From DATFML01 sp964571225 (GTDB taxonomy: Bacteria > Pseudomonadota > Gammaproteobacteria > DATFLG01), in assembly GCA_964571225.1 (NCBI GenBank), contig CAZNBB010000003.1:1-64000 (forward strand): a stretch of DNA of 64,000 nucleotides, given 5' to 3'. Below the pieces are notes generated by a model. That model was not told the origin of the DNA, searched no databases, and was given only the letters and a program-made list of their open reading frames with translations. Below are positions 59,044 to 64,000 of the stretch, piece after piece (the first letter of the stretch is position 1; each line of letters opens with the position of its first letter). A program made the translations under genes and the position numbers.

Positions 59044-60378
59044 ATGAAACCCACCATCCCGCTCCCGCCAGCGGTATCCGTGACCCTTGCCCGCCCGCTG
59101 GCGACCATCCAGAGCTGGCAGGTCGGGCAGGTGTTACGCGCCATCGCGCTGACGGCTTCCGCCGACGGACATGCGCAGCTGCGCATCGGCAGCCGCACGG
59201 TACAGGCGCAGATATCCGTTCCCGTGCGGGCCGGCCAGCAGTTGGACCTGCAGGTCATGAAGCTCGGTCCGCAACCGGTGCTGCAACTGCTTAGTGCCCA
59301 GAACTCGGATCCCGTCACCGCCGCCATTCGCCGCGTCCTTCCGCAACAGACACCAGTCGGTCCACTGCTGGCAAACCTGGAAAAGGTGGCCACGGCCGAA
59401 CGTTCCCCTGTACCGGCCCAGATGCTGCTCAGGACCCAGGCGCTGCTGGACGGGCTGCCACGGGTCCGCGGCACTTTCACCGCCGACCAGTTGCGCAGCG
59501 CCGTGCGGGCCAGCGGCCTGTTCCTGGAAAGCCGGCTTGCCGCGCCTGCGCCCGAGGCGGATGCCCTCGCCGTCGACATCAAAGCCAATCTGCTCCGGCT
59601 GCTGGCTGTTCTGCGCAGCTGGCCGGGCAGCAAACCGAGCGCCGATGAGGGCGTCCCCAGGCCGCGCACGCCCCTCCAGGGCCAGGACCGCGGTGCGGCA
59701 CCGCCGGAATCGGAAGGAGCACCTGCCGGCTCGCGGCCACCCGCAGGAACAGGCGCCGCCGGTACCGTCGCGGACTCGTCGACGCCGACCACGGCGGCCC
59801 GGCCCGCTCCCGACGCCAATGCCCCGCCGCCCATGCGGGGCGTCAACCCCACGCCCCAGGGGCCGGCGACTGCATCCCTGACCCGTCTGGATGACCCCGG
59901 CGCCATCCGGTCGGTGCTGCAACGCCAGGTCGAAGGTGCTCTGGCCCATGTTCAGCTCAATCAGCTGGCTTCCGTGTCCCGCCCCGACTCACCGGCGCCC
60001 CAGTGGCTCGTGGAGCTGCCCCTGCTGCACGACAGCGGGCGGTTCGACATATGGAGCCTGCGGGTGAGTCGCGAGGACGGACAACGCCAGGGCCGGGGCA
60101 AGGCCGGTGCGGAGGCCGCCTGGTCGGTGACCCTCGCCTTCGATCTGCCCGCGCTGGGTCCTGTCCAGGCCCGCGTCAGCATAGGAGGGGACCGGGTGTC
60201 GACGCAGTTCTGGGCGGACCGGCCTGCCACCACGGCGTTGTTCGAACGCCATCTGGAGGATCTGAGACGACAATTGCGGCAGGCCGGGCTGGCGGTGGAC
60301 CACCTCAGCTGCCGACAGGGTCTGCCGGCCCCGGCGCGGCCCGCGACCGGACGGGCACTGTTGGACGAAAGCGTATGA
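59044..60378 (+). CDS. flagellar hook-length control FliK-like protein
   Basis: 444 residues. The N-terminal 280 are Ala/Pro/Gln-rich and poorly conserved, as in FliK rulers. The C-terminal part (about 300-430: PQWLVELPLLHDSGRFDIWSL, LGPVQARVSIGGDRVSTQF, LEDLRRQLRQAGL) is a Flg_hook-type domain. It lies directly before an FlhB C-terminal homologue, the partner of FliK in export switching, so the pair may be an accessory switch. A main fliK could exist elsewhere. ATG 59044 gives MKPTIPLPPAVSV; stop overlaps the next start as ATGA. Confidence 0.8.
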   Translation: MKPTIPLPPAVSVTLARPLATIQSWQVGQVLRAIALTASADGHAQLRIGSRTVQAQISVPVRAGQQLDLQVMKLGPQPVLQLLSAQNSDPVTAAIRRVLPQQTPVGPLLANLEKVATAERSPVPAQMLLRTQALLDGLPRVRGTFTADQLRSAVRASGLFLESRLAAPAPEADALAVDIKANLLRLLAVLRSWPGSKPSADEGVPRPRTPLQGQDRGAAPPESEGAPAGSRPPAGTGAAGTVADSSTPTTAARPAPDANAPPPMRGVNPTPQGPATASLTRLDDPGAIRSVLQRQVEGALAHVQLNQLASVSRPDSPAPQWLVELPLLHDSGRFDIWSLRVSREDGQRQGRGKAGAEAAWSVTLAFDLPALGPVQARVSIGGDRVSTQFWADRPATTALFERHLEDLRRQLRQAGLAVDHLSCRQGLPAPARPATGRALLDESV

Positions 60379-60656
60379 GCAGGAAACGCAACCGCAAGCG
60401 TCCGGTCGCCGTCGCCCTGCAGTACGACGGCAAGAATGCACCCACCGTCACTGCCAAGGGTAGAGGGGAGGTTGCCGAACGCATCGCGGAAGTGGCTCGT
60501 GAACACGATGTGCCTCTGCACGAAGACCCGCAGTTGGCCGCCCTGCTGGCCCGTGTGGAGTTGGGCGACGAAATACCGGAAACGCTCTACCGCGCGGTGG
60601 CGGAAGTCATCGCCTTTGCCTACCTGCTGAGCGGCAAGTTCCCGCCGGCGCCCTAG
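60375..60656 (+). CDS. FlhB C-terminal domain homologue without NPTH
   Basis: 93-residue protein matching the cytoplasmic export-switch domain of FlhB: PVAVALQYDGKNAPTVTAKG, IAEVAREHDVPLHEDPQLAALL, LGDEIPETLYRAVAEVIAFAY. The Asn-Pro-Thr-His self-cleavage motif normally just before this is absent, so it corresponds to the FlhBcc half alone. Such free-standing proteins (FlhX-like) are known beside fliK genes. ATG 60375 overlaps the fliK-like stop. Converges on the DUF2802 gene, 20 bases between stops. Confidence 0.85.
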   Translation: MSRKRNRKRPVAVALQYDGKNAPTVTAKGRGEVAERIAEVAREHDVPLHEDPQLAALLARVELGDEIPETLYRAVAEVIAFAYLLSGKFPPAP

Positions 60657-60676
60657 TGATCGAGACTGCCGCCGTT

Positions 60677-61084
60677 TCAGCTGGCCTGAGCCACGCCGTG
60701 CAGCATCACGATGAGATCCGCTTCGCCACGGGTGAGGCCGCAGTTGGCTATCAGTTCGTCCGCACCGGCGCCGCCCTGGACAAGCCGGATGGCCTGCCCG
60801 TAGTGCCGATCCGTACCGGCGCGCAGTTCGAGCTGGTCGTGGCGCTCGGTGAGGCGCCGGACCAGGTCCTCGACCCGCACCAGACGTTCGCCTACGCCGG
60901 TCGCCGCACTGCAAAGCGCAGCGACATCGGATTCGAGCCGATGCAGCTCGTCGAACCGCCGGCGCTCGTTCCGACGCTGGCGGCGCACCGCCGTCCACAA
61001 GAGCATCTGCATGATGAAAAGGACAGTGCCTGCACCGAGCAGTACAACGTCATGGAAGTCAGTGAATGCAGTCAGGTCAGGCAT
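60677..61084 (-). CDS. DUF2802 protein of the flagellar/chemotaxis cluster
   Basis: 135 residues. One N-terminal TM helix (VVLLGAGTVLFIMQMLLW), a charged coiled coil, and the C-terminal DUF2802 motif (YGQAIRLVQGGAGADELIANCGLTRGEADLIVMLHG), which looks like a small helix-turn-helix. In Pseudomonas the same gene follows the second cheW. ATG 61084 chosen; ATG 61090 is two codons earlier. Role unknown but linked by position to motility. Confidence 0.85.
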   Translation of the reverse strand: MPDLTAFTDFHDVVLLGAGTVLFIMQMLLWTAVRRQRRNERRRFDELHRLESDVAALCSAATGVGERLVRVEDLVRRLTERHDQLELRAGTDRHYGQAIRLVQGGAGADELIANCGLTRGEADLIVMLHGVAQAS

Positions 61085-61262
61085 ATTCATCAATATGAGA
61101 CTCACCGTCCTGGGGCGGCTGCCGGTCCTTCGGTTGCGACTCCGGCTTCTGATCGCGTTGCCTGCGACGATGCTCACGATCCGGTGAGCGGCTTGGCGGC
61201 CGGGTCGGCCACGGGGGGCTCAAAGGTCCGATGTCGCCCGGCTCGACCATGGCAAGACGCCT

Positions 61263-61739
61263 TTACAAGGCCGCCAGCTCCGACCATTCTTCGTCGGTCA
61301 GCAGCTTGTTCAGGTCCACCAGAATCAGCAGCTCGCCGTCGCGGCTGGCCACACCCTGTATGTATTTGGAGCTTTCGTCGTTGCCCACGTTGGGCGCGGA
61401 CTCCACTTCCGCCATGCGCAGATCGACCACCTCGGCCACACTGTCCACGCGGATACCGACCACCTGGTTGTCCGTCTCGATGATCACGATGCGGCTGGAA
61501 TCGTCGACGTCCCGAGGCATCAGTCCGAGGCGCTTGCGGGTATCGACCACGGTGACCACGTTGCCGCGCAGGTTGATGATGCCGAGCACATAGTCCGGGG
61601 CACCCGGAACCGGCGCGATGTCGGCGACCCGCAGCACCTCACGGATCTGCATTACATTGATGCCGTAGCACTCGTCGTCCAGTCGGAAGGTCACGCACTG
61701 AATGGCGGAATCGTCGGTATTCTGCGCAGTCTGGGTCAT
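61263..61739 (-). CDS. cheW: chemotaxis coupling protein CheW
   Basis: Links chemoreceptors to CheA. 158 residues of one CheW domain: VTFRLDDECYGINVMQIREV, PGAPDYVLGIINLRGNVVTVVD, and the C-terminal LILVDLNKLLTDEEW. ATG 61739 is the usual start. 109 bases downstream of the larger CheW-like gene; between them is no gene. Confidence 0.95.
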   Translation of the reverse strand: MTQTAQNTDDSAIQCVTFRLDDECYGINVMQIREVLRVADIAPVPGAPDYVLGIINLRGNVVTVVDTRKRLGLMPRDVDDSSRIVIIETDNQVVGIRVDSVAEVVDLRMAEVESAPNVGNDESSKYIQGVASRDGELLILVDLNKLLTDEEWSELAAL

Positions 61740-61848
61740 GGTCTGTCTCTCGGCTCTATGGCGTACTGCAGGCGGAACAGCGCCGACCGTCAAGGATCAG
61801 CCGCCCTCACGCCCGCACTCAGAATCAAGCATTTATCGTGCCAAAAAC

Positions 61849-62541
61849 TCAGGGCTGGTGTTCCTGCTCGCCCTCCTCCAGCACCTGCGCGAACGCGTCG
61901 GCGTCCAGCAGCGCACACATGTGGGCAATCACGGTCCCGGCCAGCCACGGCCGCCGTCCATGGGCACTGCGCCACTTCACGGCGTCGGGCTCCAGTTGCA
62001 TCACCTCTTCGACGTTGTCGCACGCCAGCCCCCACTGCCCGTCACCTATCAGGACAATGTTCCGAAAGCGCGGCGCCTCGGCGTCCCCGGCGGGAGATTG
62101 ACGCCGGTCCGGCGGCAGCACATGCCAGGCGGTATCGATCACCTTCACCTGACGGCCCTGGTGATAGAGCAGCCCCAGGAACCACGGCGCATGTCCGGGC
62201 ATGGGACTGACACCGTCGGCAGGCCACGGCAGAACGCCGTTGAGCCGCTGCAGCGACACCGCCAGGGTCACCCCCGCGACTTGAAAGCGCAGACACGGGA
62301 ACCGTCCGGCGGCCCATTGGCGCGGTGCGGGCGCGGCGACGGGCGCCCGATGCGCAGGCGGGTCGCCTGCCGAGGACGGCTCGACGGTGGCCGGTTCCGA
62401 CGGCTGGGGTTCCTGTTGCACAGGAGCGGGCGGCAGCTCGCAGGCCTCGGCCGGCGGACACAACAACGAATCCAGATAGGCGCCCAACGCCAGTTGTTGA
62501 TCCAGCAGCAACACCGGCCGCTCTTTGGTTGGCGTGCTCAT
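61849..62541 (-). CDS. CheW-domain protein with N-terminal extension
   Basis: 230 residues: about 75 Pro/Ala/Glu-rich residues, then a CheW domain (CLRFQVAGVTLAVSLQRLNGV, APWFLGLLYHQGRQVKVIDTA, GLACDNVEEVMQLEPD). Homologous in place and shape to the second CheW-like protein next to parA in Pseudomonas polar clusters; that protein is thought to work with ParA in array placement. ATG 62541 overlaps the parA stop as ATGA. Confidence 0.9.
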   Translation of the reverse strand: MSTPTKERPVLLLDQQLALGAYLDSLLCPPAEACELPPAPVQQEPQPSEPATVEPSSAGDPPAHRAPVAAPAPRQWAAGRFPCLRFQVAGVTLAVSLQRLNGVLPWPADGVSPMPGHAPWFLGLLYHQGRQVKVIDTAWHVLPPDRRQSPAGDAEAPRFRNIVLIGDGQWGLACDNVEEVMQLEPDAVKWRSAHGRRPWLAGTVIAHMCALLDADAFAQVLEEGEQEHQP

Positions 62542-63335
62542 GTGGCCACCGCCTGCACCGCCGGCTGCCCGCTACCGAGGAGCGTGTCGAGGAGCTGCCC
62601 GTAGGCGAGCGCGCCCCGGGACCGGGGTTGATACAGGGACAGCGGCATGCCGGCCTTGCTCGCTTCGCGAAACTGGGTATCCACCGGGATCACCCCCGGC
62701 CACACGTCGACACCGTACCGTTCACGCACCACGCGCAGGCTGTCCACCGACGCCCGGGTGCGTCGATCGAACAAGGTGGGAACGATGGTGTATTGCACTC
62801 GGTTGCCCCGTGCGCGCTGAATCATGTCGAGGGTGTGGACCATGCGCTCCAGACCCTTGAGCGCGAGGAACTCGGTCTGCACCGGAATCAGCAACCGGTC
62901 ACAGGCAGCCAGTGCATTGACCATCAATACGCCGAGCATGGGCGGACAATCGATGAACGCGAACTCGAACCGGTCCTGCAGGCTCTGAAGCGTACGCGCA
63001 AGCACCAGCCCCATGCCTTCCTGGGAACCGAGCTGTCGGTCCAGGGTAGCCAGTGCGGTGGAGGCGGGCATCACATGGAGCCGATCCCAGGCGGTCGGGC
63101 GCAGCAGTTGTTCGTAGTCGCACCTATTCCCGCCGGCTTGGGCCTCGAACAGGTTGTACACGCTTGCCTGGGCGGCGTCCGGGTCGAATCCAAAGTAGGT
63201 ACTGAGCGATCCGTGGGGATCCAGGTCCACAAGCAGCGTGGCGTGTCCTTGCGCCGCCAGCAGCCCGGCGAGGGTCACCGCCGTGGTGGTCTTGCCCACC
63301 CCGCCCTTCTGATTGGCCACCGCCCACGCCTTCAC
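62538..63335 (-). CDS. ParA/MinD-type ATPase of the chemotaxis cluster
   Basis: 265 residues. Deviant Walker A KGGVGKTTTAVTLAG at residues 10-16 onward, DLDPHGSLSTYFGF and FIDCPPMLGVLM. Placement between motD and cheW identifies it as ParC/ParP-system-like ParA that positions chemoreceptor arrays at the pole, not plasmid partition. Start GTG 63335 overlaps the motD stop as GTGA. No partner ParB is near. Confidence 0.92.
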   Translation of the reverse strand: MKAWAVANQKGGVGKTTTAVTLAGLLAAQGHATLLVDLDPHGSLSTYFGFDPDAAQASVYNLFEAQAGGNRCDYEQLLRPTAWDRLHVMPASTALATLDRQLGSQEGMGLVLARTLQSLQDRFEFAFIDCPPMLGVLMVNALAACDRLLIPVQTEFLALKGLERMVHTLDMIQRARGNRVQYTIVPTLFDRRTRASVDSLRVVRERYGVDVWPGVIPVDTQFREASKAGMPLSLYQPRSRGALAYGQLLDTLLGSGQPAVQAVAT

Positions 63336-64000
63336 GGGACACTCGCCTCGGACGGCGAAGCCGCCTTCGGGGCGCCTGCCGACTTGGCCGGTCCTGCAGA
63401 CGGTGACGACGACNNNNNNNNNNNNNNNNNNNNNNNNNNNNNNNNNNNNNNNNNNNNNNNNNNNNNNNNNNNNNNNNNNNNNNNNNNNNNNNNNNNNNNN
63501 NNNNNNNNNNNNNCGCCGATTCTTGCTCCGACCCTCGGCGGTGGCATTGCTGGCCGCCGGATGGTACTGCCCGTAGCCTACCGCCGCCATCCGCTGCGGC
63601 TGGACGCCGGCATCGGTGAACAGGTGCACCACGGTGGCGGCCCGCCCGGCCGACAGTTCCCAGTTGGAGGGAAATTCAACCGTATTGATGGGTACATTGT
63701 CGGTAAACCCTTCCACGTGGATCGGGTTGGGAAAGGGCTTGAGGATCGTGGCGAGCTTTTCCAGCACCGGTCGGGCGGCGGCCGACAGCGTTGCGCTGCC
63801 GCTGGGGAACAGAATGCTGGTGTTGATCTCCACCTGCACCCACGACTTGTCGCTGCGCACCTTGATCAGGTGCTTGCTGATGAGTCCCGCCATGGCCTTC
63901 TCCACCCGGGCGGAGATCTCCTTCACGGCCAGCTGTCCGGCCGAACCCGGCTGGTCGCCGCCGGCCGCACCGCCGTGCCTGCGCCCGCCGGGTTGCCCGG
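63332..64000 (-). CDS. motD: flagellar motor protein MotD (MotB family), partial
   Basis: Stator protein that anchors the motor to peptidoglycan; start lies beyond 64000. The OmpA-like domain is visible: SILFPSGSATLSAAARPVLEKL, HVEGFTDNVPIN, NWELSAGRAATVVHLF and GRSKNRR. N100 (63414-63513) interrupts just after NRR. The segment after the gap ends in an Ala/Pro/Ser tail (SAGAPKAASPSEASVP) whose TGA overlaps the parA GTG, so this frame is the natural C-terminus; the N-run length puts it out of frame with the upstream part, an assembly effect. Confidence 0.9.
63414..63513. other. assembly gap (N100) in motD
   Basis: Left flank on the minus strand ends AAGAATCGGCG and right flank begins GTCGTCGTCACC. 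To join NRR to the frame ending in TGA at 63332-63334 the missing length must be a multiple of three, so 100 is not real. Unlike the dedD gap, no flanking duplication is seen. Confidence 0.85.

Noticed and set aside
62538..63926. Single MotD-ParA fusion protein
   Set aside because: Exists only because N100 keeps one frame open; the natural motD stop and parA GTG overlap in another frame.

Overview
The window is a GC-rich chromosomal segment of a gammaproteobacterium. The gene order leuC-leuD-leuB-asd-fimV-truA-trpF-trpB-trpA-accD-folC-dedD-cvpA-purF-metZ and the motD-parA-cheW-cheW-DUF2802 block both match the order I know from pseudomonads and Chromatiales/Ectothiorhodospiraceae. I favour the second group, because trpBA sits between trpF and accD, but only a phylogeny could confirm it. 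Nearly everything here is core genome. I see no phage, insertion sequence, CRISPR array or integron.

Layout: 1-400 holds a tRNA operon read leftward (Pro, Arg, His) from a good sigma70 promoter. 492-4234 has folD facing a membrane GGDEF/EAL protein coupled to a DUF2892-like membrane protein. 4372-8731 has cysS and gltX, then ppiA and lpxH. 8724-12050 is a tightly coupled leftward trio (DUF4147 glycerate kinase, DUF455 ferritin-like protein, secreted protein of unknown function) and a small unknown gene. 12063-30363 is the long leftward amino-acid, purine and envelope block from leuC to metZ. 30443-37901 has an MFS transporter, aroC, hemN, prmB, psd, suhB and small unknown genes. 37902-38851 has two small unknown genes, one a cysteine-rich membrane protein behind a palindromic operator. 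38893-44498 is queA-tgt-yajC-secD-secF read leftward, and tRNA-Leu(CAA). 44688-54233 is a complete glycogen cluster (glgP, malQ, GH57, glgC, glgB). 54256-57991 has mog, a MoaD-like protein and the AmmeMemoRadiSam trio amrS/amrB/amrA. 58012-64000 has a GYF_2-pentapeptide membrane protein, then flagellar and chemotaxis-associated genes (fliK-like, flhB C-terminal homologue, DUF2802, two cheW, parA, partial motD).

The most informative non-coding element is a SAM-II riboswitch in front of metZ. Its 3' pseudoknot strand, a 9-bp antiterminator and a U7 terminator are mutually exclusive, which gives a complete transcription-attenuation switch for methionine synthesis.

The assembly has three gaps. 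N10 in purF probably stands for a single base. N100 at dedD is flanked by a 55-bp exact duplication, so it is an unmerged contig overlap. N100 in motD breaks the reading frame that the downstream tail implies.
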